Shown one piece after another: positions 35,307 through 43,352 of a stretch of DNA of 64,000 bases. The first letter of the stretch is position 1, and every line of letters starts with the position of its first letter. Made by a program: the position numbers and the translations under genes. Source of the DNA: Sphingobium fuliginis (GTDB taxonomy: Bacteria; Pseudomonadota; Alphaproteobacteria; Sphingomonadales; Sphingomonadaceae); NCBI RefSeq assembly GCF_004152845.1, contig NZ_SEON01000012.1, positions 1-64,000 on the forward strand, written 5' to 3'. The notes below the pieces were generated by a model that was given only the letters and a program-made list of their open reading frames with translations, was not told the origin of the DNA and ran no database searches.

Positions 35307-35819
35307 GCTTCCGTTCGGACCGCCGCCGGTGTTGCTGCCGCCGCCTGCACCGCCCATGCCGCCGGCGCCCACCGCGCCGATATTGCCGAAAATCTCGTCG
35401 AACAGGCTGCGATGGCGGCCCAATGTCGGCGTCTTGTCGCCGGAAGGCGAGATTTTCGCGACCTGCTCCAGCCCCATGCGATCCACCGCCACGACATTGC
35501 CCGCCGCGTCGAAACGCACATGCAGCACGGTCTGCGACACCGGCTTGGGATTGGAAAAGGCGAGCGAGCGCATGTCGCGCGACACATAATACCAGTCCTG
35601 GTCGCCGAACTGCGCGACGAAGCTCGGCCGGCCCAACGTCCCTTCCACCGATGCGCGGTTGTCGATGCCGGGCTGGACCGAATCCACCAGCAGCTTGTCG
35701 ACCTGATAGCCCTGATGGGTGCGGATGCGCGAACAGCCCGACGCGCCCAGCAGCAGCGCGCAAAGGCCTGCGCCAAGCAAAATCCGCCCGCTGCGGGATT
35801 GGCGGCTGAACTGGCGCAT
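35304..35819 (-). CDS. bamE: BamE/SmpA/OmlA outer-membrane assembly lipoprotein
   Basis: 171 residues from the ATG at 35819, with AGGAGA in front. Lipoprotein signal ending LLGASGC (cysteine near residue 28). The SmpA/OmlA domain follows: GYQVDKLLVDSVQPGIDNRASVEGTLG is the usual opening, with FGDQDWYYVSRDM and VLHVRFDAAGNVVAVDRM behind it. BamE stabilises the BAM complex that inserts outer-membrane barrels. The C-terminal 25 residues are a Gly/Asn-rich tail (GAGGMGGAGGGSN), common in alphaproteobacterial BamE. It is divergent from the cytochrome chaperone gene, a conserved alphaproteobacterial arrangement. Confidence 0.9.
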   Translation of the reverse strand: MRQFSRQSRSGRILLGAGLCALLLGASGCSRIRTHQGYQVDKLLVDSVQPGIDNRASVEGTLGRPSFVAQFGDQDWYYVSRDMRSLAFSNPKPVSQTVLHVRFDAAGNVVAVDRMGLEQVAKISPSGDKTPTLGRHRSLFDEIFGNIGAVGAGGMGGAGGGSNTGGGPNGS

Positions 35820-35961
35820 GAACTTCTCCTGCGGGGGCTTGCCCCGGACCTTGCCGAAAAACAAAGCCGCCATTGCATCGGGCGGCCGGGCGATCAATAT
35901 GGAAATGCGCGAGCCTCGGCAAGGGGCCGCCGATCGGTCCAGCCAGGAAACAGTCAAACTC

Positions 35962-36477
35962 ATGCCCAGCATCTTCCAGCGTCTGTTCGCGCCGAGCGAT
36001 CCCAGGGACGCGATGCGCACCCTCTACAACGCCATCGTCGCGGAGGGACGCCAGCCCCATTGGTATGTCGAGGGGCAGGTTCCCGACACGATGGACGGCC
36101 GCTTCGACATGATCGTCGCCATCCTCGCCCAGGCCCTGATGCGGCTGGAGGCGCTGGGCGCCGCGCAGGAGAGCGTCTGGCTGACCGAACTGTTCGTGGA
36201 CGACATGGACGGCCAGTTGCGGCAGGAGGGGATTGGCGACGTCGTCGTCGGCAAGCATATCGGCCGCATGGTGAGCGCGCTGGGCGGGCGGCTGGCGGCC
36301 TATCGCGCGGCGCTGTCGGGCGAGGCGGACCTGAGCGAAGCGATTGCGCGCAACCTCTATCGCGGCGATGCGCCGTCGGCAGACGCGCTGGCGCATGTCG
36401 AATCGCATCTGCGCGCGCGCTGGGTGAGGCTGGGCTGCCTCAGCCGCGACGCGCTGATGGCGGGAGACCTTGGATGA
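35962..36477 (+). CDS. Ubiquinol-cytochrome c chaperone family protein (Cbp3/UPF0174)
   Basis: 171 residues from the ATG at 35962. The family opening MPSIFQRLFAPSDPRDAMRTLYN and the middle WYVEGQVPDTMDGRFDMIVAI and LFVDDMDGQLRQEGIGDVVVGK are all diagnostic of the bacterial Cbp3 domain. These cytoplasmic helical proteins assist assembly of cytochrome b in the bc1 complex. An in-frame extension upstream is less likely because it runs into the divergent promoter. Its stop overlaps the start of the YceD-family gene by 4 bases. Confidence 0.9.
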   Translation: MPSIFQRLFAPSDPRDAMRTLYNAIVAEGRQPHWYVEGQVPDTMDGRFDMIVAILAQALMRLEALGAAQESVWLTELFVDDMDGQLRQEGIGDVVVGKHIGRMVSALGGRLAAYRAALSGEADLSEAIARNLYRGDAPSADALAHVESHLRARWVRLGCLSRDALMAGDLG

Positions 36478-36998
36478 GCGCTGCCCCCGAATTCTCCCGG
36501 CCCGTCCGAATCGACCAGCTTGCCCGTCATGCCCAGCCGGTGACCATCACCGCCGACGCCGCGGAGCGGGAGGCACTGGCGAAGCGCTTCAACCTGCTCG
36601 CGCTCGATAGGCTGGAGGCGGATTACGCGCTGAACGAGGACAATGGCGCGATCTATGCCAGGGGGCGGGTGCGCGCGGACCTAGCCCAGCCCTGTGTCGC
36701 GACAGGGGTCGCGGTGCCCGAAAAGCTGGACACCGATTTCCTGCTCCGCTTCGTCAGGGAGGGGGAAGAGACGCCCGAAGGCGACGAACTGGAGCTGGAC
36801 GCCGAGGATTGCGACACCATCGGTTTCGACGGCCTCACCATCGACATGGGCGAGGCGGTGGCCGAAACGGTGGCGCTCGCGATGACGCCCTATCCGCGCT
36901 CTCCGGAAGCCGACGGAGTCCTGCGTGAAGCGGGCGTGCTGAGCGAGGAGCAGGCCAGCCCCTTCGCCGCGCTGCTGTCGCTCAAGGACAGGAAATGA
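36474..36998 (+). CDS. YceD/DUF177-family protein
   Basis: 174 residues. The conserved DUF177 pattern is visible: FSRPVRIDQLARHAQPVTITADAAEREALAKRFNL in pieces, ADLAQPCVATGVAVPEKLDTDFLLRF (the Cys-containing core) and the acidic DELELDAEDCDTIGFDGLTIDMGEAVAE region. Relatives influence 23S rRNA processing or accumulation and are usually encoded near rpmF or plsX; neither is present here. It is translationally coupled to the genes on both sides (4-base overlaps). Confidence 0.87.
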   Translation: MSAAPEFSRPVRIDQLARHAQPVTITADAAEREALAKRFNLLALDRLEADYALNEDNGAIYARGRVRADLAQPCVATGVAVPEKLDTDFLLRFVREGEETPEGDELELDAEDCDTIGFDGLTIDMGEAVAETVALAMTPYPRSPEADGVLREAGVLSEEQASPFAALLSLKDRK

Positions 36999-37543
36999 GG
37001 CTGGCGCTGGCGGCGCTGGCGGCGGCCCTGCTGTCCGGCGCCATGCCGGCTTTTTCGGCCGAAACCACGACGCTGATCGGGGAACGGCGCGCCCGCACTG
37101 AATGGGCCAAGGCGGAGAACCGCCAGTCCTGCGCGCCGCTCGCGCTCGCCCGGCCCGGCATTCCGGAGGGGACGCCGCGCGCCGCCAGCTTCGGCGGCGG
37201 CTGGGGCGTTGCCTTCGACCTTCCCGGGCTGCGCAGCGCCTATGGCTTTGCCGGAACCGGCCTGCTGCCGGACGACCGGGCCGATGCGCGGATACAGCGG
37301 CGCAGGCTGACCGAACAATGGCCCTATATGCGCGAACTGGCGCGCCTGCCCGCCCCATCCTTTGCCGGCTATGGGCAGGAAGGCGCGCAGCGCTATCCTG
37401 CCGCCAATCCGGGCGGCAAAGGCCTGCATTCCCTCGCTTATCTGCGCGTCGGCGGCCAGCGCTGCACCTATAATGTGTGGAGCCGGATCAGCCGCGCGCA
37501 TCTGGAATGGCTGCTCGACAATCTGCGCCTGTTGCGGCGCTGA
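36995..37543 (+). CDS. Small secreted protein of unknown function
   Basis: 182 residues. A Sec signal peptide (MRLALAALAAALLSGAMPAFSA) predicts cleavage near residue 22. The mature part has two cysteines (NRQSCAPLAL and GQRCTYNVWSR) that could form one disulfide. It has a Gly-rich strand (AASFGGGWGVAFDLPGLRSAYGFAGTG) and a C-terminal helix (AHLEWLLDNLRLLRR). I do not recognise the family. Its start overlaps yceD by 4 bases, so it is part of that operon and probably a periplasmic envelope protein. Confidence 0.8.
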   Translation: MRLALAALAAALLSGAMPAFSAETTTLIGERRARTEWAKAENRQSCAPLALARPGIPEGTPRAASFGGGWGVAFDLPGLRSAYGFAGTGLLPDDRADARIQRRRLTEQWPYMRELARLPAPSFAGYGQEGAQRYPAANPGGKGLHSLAYLRVGGQRCTYNVWSRISRAHLEWLLDNLRLLRR

Positions 37544-37595
37544 AGCGCGCCCTCCCCTTTTCCTTCCGTTCTGCCCTGTGGCATAAGCGCGAGCC

Positions 37596-38675
37596 ATGGA
37601 GACCCCGCCGCGCAAGATCATCCATATCGACATGGATGCCTTTTACGCGTCGGTCGAGCAGCGCGACGATCCCTCGTTGCGGGGCAAGGCGCTGGCCGTT
37701 GGCGGCGGCGGTCCGCGCGGGGTGGTCGCCACGGCCAGCTATGAAGCGCGGAAATATGGCGTCCGCTCCGCCATGCCGGGCGCGCGGGCGCGGCGGCTCT
37801 GCCCCGACCTGCTGTTCGTCCGTCCCCGTTTCGAGGTCTATCGCAGCGTGTCGGCGCAGGTGCGGGAGATATTCTCGCGCTTCACCGACATCATCCAGCC
37901 GCTGTCGCTGGACGAAGCCTATCTCGACGTCACGTCGAACAAGCCGGGCATCGCCTCCGCCACGCGCATAGCGGAGGAAATCCGCCGCCTGATCCGGGAG
38001 GAAACCGGGCTCACCGCGTCGGCTGGGGTGTCGTACAACAAGCTGATCGCCAAGTTGGCGTCGGACCAGAACAAGCCCGATGGCATCTGCGTCGTACGGC
38101 CGGAGGACGGCGCGGCCTTCATCGCGAAGATGCCGGTGCGGCGCATCCATGGCGTGGGGCCGGTCACGGCGAAGCGGATGCAGGCCTTAGGCATTGAGAC
38201 GGGCGCCGATCTGCGCGCCCGCGACCTTGCCTTTCTCCAGCATCATTTCGGCAGCGCGGCGCTATTCTACTATCGCGCATCGCGGGGCCAGGACGACCGC
38301 CCGGTGCATGAGCGGCAGGAACGCAAATCCGTAAGCGTCGAAGATACCTTCTTCGACGATCTGGTGACGGAGGAAGCGCTGATCACGGAACTGGACCGGA
38401 TCGCGGAAAATCTCTGGGGCCGCATCGAAAAGAGCGGCGCCTATGGCCGGACGGTGGTGCTCAAGGTCAAGTTCGCGGACTTCAGGATCATCACCCGGTC
38501 GAAAAGCTTCGGCGGACCGGTGCGCTCCCCCGACCTGTTGGCGCAGACGGGCCGGGCGCTGCTGCGGGCCCAGTTGCCGCTGCGCATGGGGGCCAGGCTG
38601 CTCGGGCTGGGCGTGCACAATCTGGATCATGAGGAGCCGGAAGAGGCCGGCGAGCAGCTCAACCTCTCCCTTTAG
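37596..38675 (+). CDS. dinB: DNA polymerase IV (Y family)
   Basis: 359 residues. Palm motif HIDMDAFYASVEQRDDP (metal-binding D12) and SLDEAYLDVT (acidic pair at about 106-107) are intact. The thumb and helix-hairpin-helix region follows (RIHGVGPVTAKRMQALGIETGADL), then the little-finger domain (SVSVEDTFFDDL to VLKVKFADFRIITRSKSF). Translesion polymerase. The C-terminus (EEAGEQLNLSL) looks like the QLNLSL/QLSLF-type beta-clamp-binding peptide. It starts 52 bp after the secreted-protein gene. No obvious LexA box was seen. Confidence 0.95.
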   Translation: METPPRKIIHIDMDAFYASVEQRDDPSLRGKALAVGGGGPRGVVATASYEARKYGVRSAMPGARARRLCPDLLFVRPRFEVYRSVSAQVREIFSRFTDIIQPLSLDEAYLDVTSNKPGIASATRIAEEIRRLIREETGLTASAGVSYNKLIAKLASDQNKPDGICVVRPEDGAAFIAKMPVRRIHGVGPVTAKRMQALGIETGADLRARDLAFLQHHFGSAALFYYRASRGQDDRPVHERQERKSVSVEDTFFDDLVTEEALITELDRIAENLWGRIEKSGAYGRTVVLKVKFADFRIITRSKSFGGPVRSPDLLAQTGRALLRAQLPLRMGARLLGLGVHNLDHEEPEEAGEQLNLSL

Positions 38676-38687
38676 AGGGCGGCAGGA

Positions 38688-38765
38688 GCGAATCCCCCAA
38701 ATCCTCCTTATCGAAAGATGGGGAATGGGACCGCCGCCCAAGGCGGTGGTGGAGGAGAAAGGGGA
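38688..38765. repeat. Degenerate REP-like intergenic element
   Basis: Between the convergent dinB and eipA genes lies a segment with CCGCC(38731 region)CAAGGCGGTGG and nearby GGAGGAG/AAAGGGG runs. It resembles the sphingomonad intergenic repeat with a GCCGAAGGCGG-type centre, but is imperfect. It may also serve as a terminator hairpin for both genes. Low certainty. Confidence 0.3.
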
Positions 38766-38811
38766 GAAGGTCACGGCTGGCTTCGTAAAACCAGCACTTG
38801 TCCCCGGGCCG

Positions 38812-39624
38812 TCAGAAGGGCAGCCAGTTCCGCTTCTCGGTGAACTTCATGTAACCGGCATTGACCCCCAGCCGATAGCCGACGCCCAACCGGATCGGGA
38901 TCAGCACCACGCTGCCCCAACGCAGGTAGCTGGCGGTGAAGCCGCCTACCAGATAGGCGGTGCCCTCCGCCGCCGGGAAGCGATGGTAAAGGTCCTGCGT
39001 GTCATAGAGATTATAGACGAGCACGAAGGTGTTCGCCGCGTTGCCGCCCACGTCGAAGCCGATGGACGGGCCGGTCCAATATACCTCCCGCTTGCCCTCT
39101 ACCTTGTGATTGAGGGTGCCGGACCCATAGCGCAGGCCGACGACGAACGCGCCCGACGCTTCGCGCCCGGCGATATAGGCATTGGGGCGGCCCTGGTCCT
39201 TCAGGATCTTCTCGATGATCCCGGCCAGACCTTCCGCCCCCTTGCCGAACACCCCTTCGGCCGCGCCGATCAGATCGTCTTCCTGGTAGGAATCGCTGGG
39301 GGAGATCGCCGCCGGCGGAGAATTGGCCGTCACCGGCGCGCCAGTTGCGGTCGCGCCCGAACTGACCGGCGGCGGATTATAGGGTGCGCCGCTGTCGGCG
39401 GGCGCGCTGCTCCCCGGCTGCGCATTGGGGTCCACACCGGGATCGGTGGGCGTGCTGCCGCCCTGCTGCGGCACGGGGGCCAGATCGGAATCGATGGCGC
39501 TATTGGGGTCGACGGTGCGCACCTGCGCCTGTGCGACCGGCGCCAGCGTGATGCCGCCCAGCGCGGCCGCCAAAGCGCCCGCCCGTGCAGCGCGGCCCGA
39601 AAACCGCCGCAAAATCCCGATCAT
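38812..39624 (-). CDS. eipA: EipA/DUF1134-family envelope protein
   Basis: 270 residues from the ATG at 39624 (GGGGAG in front). Sec signal ending APVAQAQ (about residue 35). A long Pro/Ser/Gly/Ala-rich linker (about 38-105) precedes the conserved DUF1134 domain (IIEKILKDQGRPNAYIAGREASGAFVVGLRYGSG in pieces, YWTGPSIGFDVGGNAANTFVLVYNL). The same family includes Brucella EipA, a periplasmic protein needed for envelope integrity. It is convergent with dinB. Confidence 0.88.
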   Translation of the reverse strand: MIGILRRFSGRAARAGALAAALGGITLAPVAQAQVRTVDPNSAIDSDLAPVPQQGGSTPTDPGVDPNAQPGSSAPADSGAPYNPPPVSSGATATGAPVTANSPPAAISPSDSYQEDDLIGAAEGVFGKGAEGLAGIIEKILKDQGRPNAYIAGREASGAFVVGLRYGSGTLNHKVEGKREVYWTGPSIGFDVGGNAANTFVLVYNLYDTQDLYHRFPAAEGTAYLVGGFTASYLRWGSVVLIPIRLGVGYRLGVNAGYMKFTEKRNWLPF

Positions 39625-39855
39625 GCCCGCTACTCCCCAAAGAACCCGCTCTTCAACCATATTTCAGATTATCGGGGAACAAGCTGAAACGACAATGAAC
39701 GAACGGCGACCCGAGTCGATTCCGCGCCAGTCCGAATCCGCTTTTTCGGAATTCGGGTGATTTTTCTCCGCTGCGGACCGTTGCCATGCATGAAACCCGC
39801 CGCTATAGGCCGACATCTAGCCACTGCTCACCTCATCCGGTGGGCAAATTCGTGC

Positions 39856-39947
39856 GGAGACGTGGGTGAGTGGCTGAAACCAGCGGTTTGCTAAACCGTC
39901 GTAGCCTTAAGGGGCTACCGAGGGTTCGAATCCCTCCGTCTCCGCCA
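39856..39947 (+). tRNA. tRNA-Ser (anticodon GCT)
   Basis: Class II tRNA of 92 bases including encoded CCA. The acceptor stem GGAGACG pairs with CGTCTCC. The anticodon loop TTGCTAA reads GCT within the stem CGGTT/AACCG. A long variable arm (GTAGCC...GGCTAC) and T-arm GAGGGTTCGAATCCCTC complete the cloverleaf. The 3' end is the integration site of the island that follows; the 24-bp repeat begins in the T-loop, so the tRNA stays intact on this side. Confidence 0.96.
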
Positions 39948-39952
39948 CCTTT
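39929..39952 (+). repeat. Attachment site repeat, tRNA side (attL)
   Basis: AATCCCTCCG followed by TCTCCGCCACCTTT: 24 bases from the tRNA-Ser T-loop through the CCA end and 5 bases beyond. It is identical to 44592-44615. Confidence 0.9.
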
Positions 39953-40090
39953 CCATCCTCTCACAACCGGGCCAATCGCTGAAAGTCCCGCATTTCTGCG
40001 GCTTTCAGGGTGATTCGAGTCTCCTGCGATCCACCGCCTTCCATCGGCAACCGATTGGATTTGTGGTAAGATTTGTGGGAGATTTTGAGC

Positions 40091-41233
40091 ATGGGAAAGC
40101 TCTCGGCAACGGCTGTCAAAGCCGCAACGCGACCCGGTCGACTGGGTGACGGCGATGGTCTCTTCCTGCTCGTGCAGCCCGGTGGAACGAAAAGCTGGGT
40201 CTGCCGCGTGCAGAAGAACGGCAACCGCCGCGATTTCGGGCTGGGCAGTGCTTCGAAAATATCGCTGGCGCAGGCGCGGGAACGTGCACGACAAATCCGG
40301 ACATGGATGGAGATGGGCCTCGATCCGCTGTTCGAGCGTCGCAAGGCGCAAGGGGTGCCGACCTTTAAGGAAGCTACCGCAAAGGTTCTGACCGCTCATC
40401 GCAAGACATGGCGGAACGAGAAGCATGAGGCCCAGTGGCTCCAGACCCTCAAAGCCTATGCCTTTCCGCACATTGGCGATGTACGGGTCAGCGAGATCAC
40501 AGGACCCATGATCCGCAACGCCCTTGCCGAAATCTGGCTGACGAAGCCAGAGACGGCCCGACGCGTAAGGCAGCGGATCGGCACTGTTCTCGATTGGGCC
40601 TATGCGTCGGGTTATCGGGAGAGCGAGGCTCCCATGCGGGCGATCACAAAGGGCTTGCCCAAGCAGCCCAAGAAGGACGGGCATTTCGCTGCCATGCCTT
40701 ACTCCAAGGTACCTCGGTTCGTCCTCAAGCTCCGGGAGCGTGAATCATTCAGTCGTCTGGCGCTGGAATTTGCAATCTTTACGGCTGCCCGTTCTGGCGA
40801 GGTGCGAGGGGCGAACTGGGATGAGATCGATCTGGAGGAAAAGCTCTGGACCATTCCCAAGGAAAGAATGAAAGCCCATCGGGAGCATGTGGTTCCACTT
40901 AGCCCGCGCGCTATCCGCATCGTCGAGCGGTGTGTCGAACTGCGTATCAGTGACTGTCCCCTGATATTTCCGGGCATGCGGGGCAACCAGCCGATGTCCG
41001 ACATGACGCTGACCAAGCTTATCAAGGAAATGAAAGAGCCTTACACCGCCCATGGGTTTCGATCGGCGTTCCGAGACTGGGTCAGTGAGGAAACCGAATA
41101 TCAGGGCGAAATTGCCGAAGCGGCGCTGGCGCATGTCGTCAAGGACAAGACTGAGGCGGCATATCGCCGAGGTAATCTCCTCGAGAAGCGCCGCAGCCTC
41201 ATGACAGACTGGGCAAAGTTCATCGGTAGCTGA
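40091..41233 (+). CDS. P4-type tyrosine integrase
   Basis: 380 residues from the ATG at 40091. An N-terminal DUF4102/AP2-like arm-binding domain (KLSATAVKAA, GDGLFLLVQPGGTKSWVCR) is followed by a SAM-like core-binding part (THRKTW to VLDWAYASGYRES). The C-terminal catalytic domain shows the R-H-R-Y set: ARSGEVRGANWDEI (Arg), HGFRSAFRDWVSE (H-x-x-R) and AALAHVVKDKTEAAYRRGN (second His position and the Tyr). It appears intact. It integrates and excises the island at the tRNA-Ser 3' end. Confidence 0.93.
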   Translation: MGKLSATAVKAATRPGRLGDGDGLFLLVQPGGTKSWVCRVQKNGNRRDFGLGSASKISLAQARERARQIRTWMEMGLDPLFERRKAQGVPTFKEATAKVLTAHRKTWRNEKHEAQWLQTLKAYAFPHIGDVRVSEITGPMIRNALAEIWLTKPETARRVRQRIGTVLDWAYASGYRESEAPMRAITKGLPKQPKKDGHFAAMPYSKVPRFVLKLRERESFSRLALEFAIFTAARSGEVRGANWDEIDLEEKLWTIPKERMKAHREHVVPLSPRAIRIVERCVELRISDCPLIFPGMRGNQPMSDMTLTKLIKEMKEPYTAHGFRSAFRDWVSEETEYQGEIAEAALAHVVKDKTEAAYRRGNLLEKRRSLMTDWAKFIGS

Positions 41234-41246
41234 CTCATCTTGCCGC

Positions 41247-42311
41247 ATGAAGAACGGCACCGCTTCTTTAAATGAACGACTAGGTTACTGCTTCGGTGCC
41301 TTCTGGATCGTAATGCTCATCGCAACAATCGACAATGCGAACCCATGGCTTAAGGCAGGCTTTTCTGGCTGCTTCGCGTGGGCAAATACGCAGACGGCCA
41401 CGCCAGTGGCGCAACGCACAGCAGGCGAAGTCACCTTCGAAATCCGTCACCGCTCTGGCGTCAGCGCGGAAGCGGTCGAAGAGGATGGAGAATTTGTCGT
41501 GCTTGAAGGGTCGGAGGCCCTGAAGGACACCGGCTACGTCCACCTCGGCGTTGATCCAGACGAAGGCATAGAGTCGGTCCTGTTTGTCCTTCATCAGCCA
41601 CCTTGGACGTCCAAAGAGGGCGATCCGCGATTTTGGAATGCAAAAGGCATCGTCGCGGATTTCTTGAGCCGGCTGCAAGATATCGCATTGGCCCCGATTG
41701 TAACGAGTCGGAACGTCCCTGTTTCCTTGTGGAACAGTAAGCAACTTGAATTTAAATATCTCTATATCAAGGACATTGTATCCTTGCGTGATCTCGTTGG
41801 CGCTCAACGTCCGGCTGAGTTCTTCCGGGATATGGAAAGCACCCACGTCTCACAGCTTATCGACGAAGTGCGCATCCGCGTGCGCCTCAAGAAAAACGAT
41901 GGCACTGTGACATTCCGGGAGTTGAGCGAAGGTGAACAGCAGCTTTTGACCGTGCTCGGCTTACTGAGGTTCACGGCCGAAAGTGAAAGCTTGTTCTTGC
42001 TTGACGAACCTGACACGCACCTCAACCCGCGCTGGGCATTGGATTACCTCAGCTATCTCCGCAAGTTCGCCGGACAAAATGACGGTGACCGGGAGAACAG
42101 CCACATTCTGATCACTACGCATAATCCTTTGGCAATCGCTGAGTTAGAAAAGGAGCAAGTGCAAATTCTCCAGCTGTCACAGGACAAGGGCGACAGTAAG
42201 ATTGTTGCCGTGCACCCGGAGCTCGATCCGCGCGGGCAATGCAATCGGTACGTTCTTCATCGAACTGGCCAAGCAGGACATGCGCAAGTGGTTCATCAAC
42301 CTGCCCGATGA
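41247..42311 (+). pseudogene. Truncated AAA/ABC-type ATPase (OLD/SMC-like), C-terminus lost by deletion
   Basis: An open frame of 354 residues. Recognisable parts are the ABC signature (ELSEGEQQLLTVLGLL), Walker B (SLFLLDEPDTHLNPRW) and the H-loop (HILITTHNPLAIAEL), as in AAA_21/OLD-type ATPases. No Walker A P-loop is present upstream, so the N-terminal ATP-binding half appears to be missing. Homology-like sequence ends at HPELDPRG (about 42236); the last 25 codons (QCNRYVLHRTGQ...) are rtcB DNA read in the wrong frame. Both ends therefore look broken. The original role could have been phage defence or a nuclease partner; not determinable. Confidence 0.75.
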
Positions 42312-42876
42312 GGATCTGGCCTACTTCCCGGAAGGGACCGACCATTTCGACGACTATGTCGAGGCGGTCGAGTGGGCGCAGGACTTCGCGGCGCTGAACC
42401 GCCGGATGATGATGACCAATGTGATCCGGGCGCTGCGTGGCCAGATCGCCAAGCCATTCGATGCCGAACTGGAGGCGGTGAACTGCCATCACAACTATGT
42501 TCGCCGTGAGAACCATTTCGGCCAGAATGTGCTCGTGACCCGCAAGGGCGCGGTGCGCGCAGCGAAGGGCACGATGGGCATCATCCCGGGTTCGATGGGT
42601 GCGAAGTCTTTCATCGTGCGCGGTCTGGGCAATGTGGAATCGTTCGAGAGCTGCAGCCATGGCGCAGGGCGCGTGATGTCCCGCACCCAGGCCAAGAAGC
42701 TGGTCTCGCTCGACGAGCATATCGCCGACACGGCGGGCGTCGAATGCCGCAAGGACGAGAGCGTCATCGACGAAACGCCCAGGGCCTACAAGCCGATCGA
42801 AGCCGTGATGGCCGCGCAGGCCGATCTGGTGGAGATCGTCCATGCGTTGAAACAGGTCGTGTGCGTGAAGGGGTAA
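42235..42876 (+). pseudogene. rtcB: C-terminal part of RNA ligase RtcB, N-terminal half deleted
   Basis: From 42235 the frame reads GNAIGTFFIEL and continues to the stop with very close similarity to the second half of E. coli RtcB as remembered: EAVNCHHNYVRRENHFG (one metal histidine), TRKGAVRAAKG, GIIPGSMGAKSFIVRG, SCSHGAGRVMSR (the guanylylated histidine) and the C-terminal LKQVVCVKG. The N-terminal half with the other metal ligands (Asp, Cys and two His) is absent. The junction at 42231-42238 falls where RGIGNAIG should be, and the upstream frame is different. So this is a deletion remnant and the protein cannot be an active ligase. Confidence 0.9.
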
Positions 42877-42932
42877 GGTTAGGCAATGATCGCCTACCCT
42901 TCTCCGTGAGAACTATTCCAGAAGGGTCAGTC

Positions 42933-43352
42933 GTGCCACAGCAGCTATTCTGCGCCCAATGCCATGTCTCTTTGTCGGGGCCCATCGACATATTGTCGGC
43001 CGGATATCCGGCTGGCCGCGTGTGGTCAGGCTATGAGTGCAAGCCACTTACAGAGCCGGGAAGCGCGATTCTCTCGGTAGAACCGATGGTGTCGAGCGAC
43101 GATCCCGGCAATAGGCCACCGTTACAGTTCGTGCCGCAATATTGGCTCAACCCGATCGATGTCGCTGGTCGGGTGAAAGATGTGGACGACGCCTGCCGTC
43201 TCAATGGATGCTGTGGTCCCAGCGGGCACAGTGGACCCAATCAGCAATGCCGTGGATGTGGACTGGAGGTTGGCACGTTAATGGCCGACTGCTGGACGGA
43301 CCATGTTTTTGTTGCTGAACCGAAACAGACTTATTGGATCGAACTGAAATGA
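42933..43352 (+). CDS. Cysteine-rich putative metal-binding protein between rtcB and rtcA
   Basis: 139 residues from a GTG at 42933 (AAGGG 7 bases upstream); a GTG at 42906 is an alternative. There is an N-terminal CAQC pair near residue 6. A C-terminal cluster is spread over CRLNGCCGPSG and QQCRGCGLEVG, with DCW after it, which could bind one or two zinc ions. In between is a Pro/Tyr-rich part (PPLQFVPQYWLNPIDVAG). I do not recognise the family by name. The stop overlaps the rtcA start by 4 bases, so it is co-expressed with RtcA and probably linked to RNA repair. Confidence 0.7.
   Translation: MPQQLFCAQCHVSLSGPIDILSAGYPAGRVWSGYECKPLTEPGSAILSVEPMVSSDDPGNRPPLQFVPQYWLNPIDVAGRVKDVDDACRLNGCCGPSGHSGPNQQCRGCGLEVGTLMADCWTDHVFVAEPKQTYWIELK

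Noticed and set aside
42202..42311. In-frame ATPase-RtcB fusion protein
   Set aside because: The ATPase reads in one frame and RtcB in another; the ATPase frame stops at 42311 after a nonsense tail, so no fusion protein can be made.
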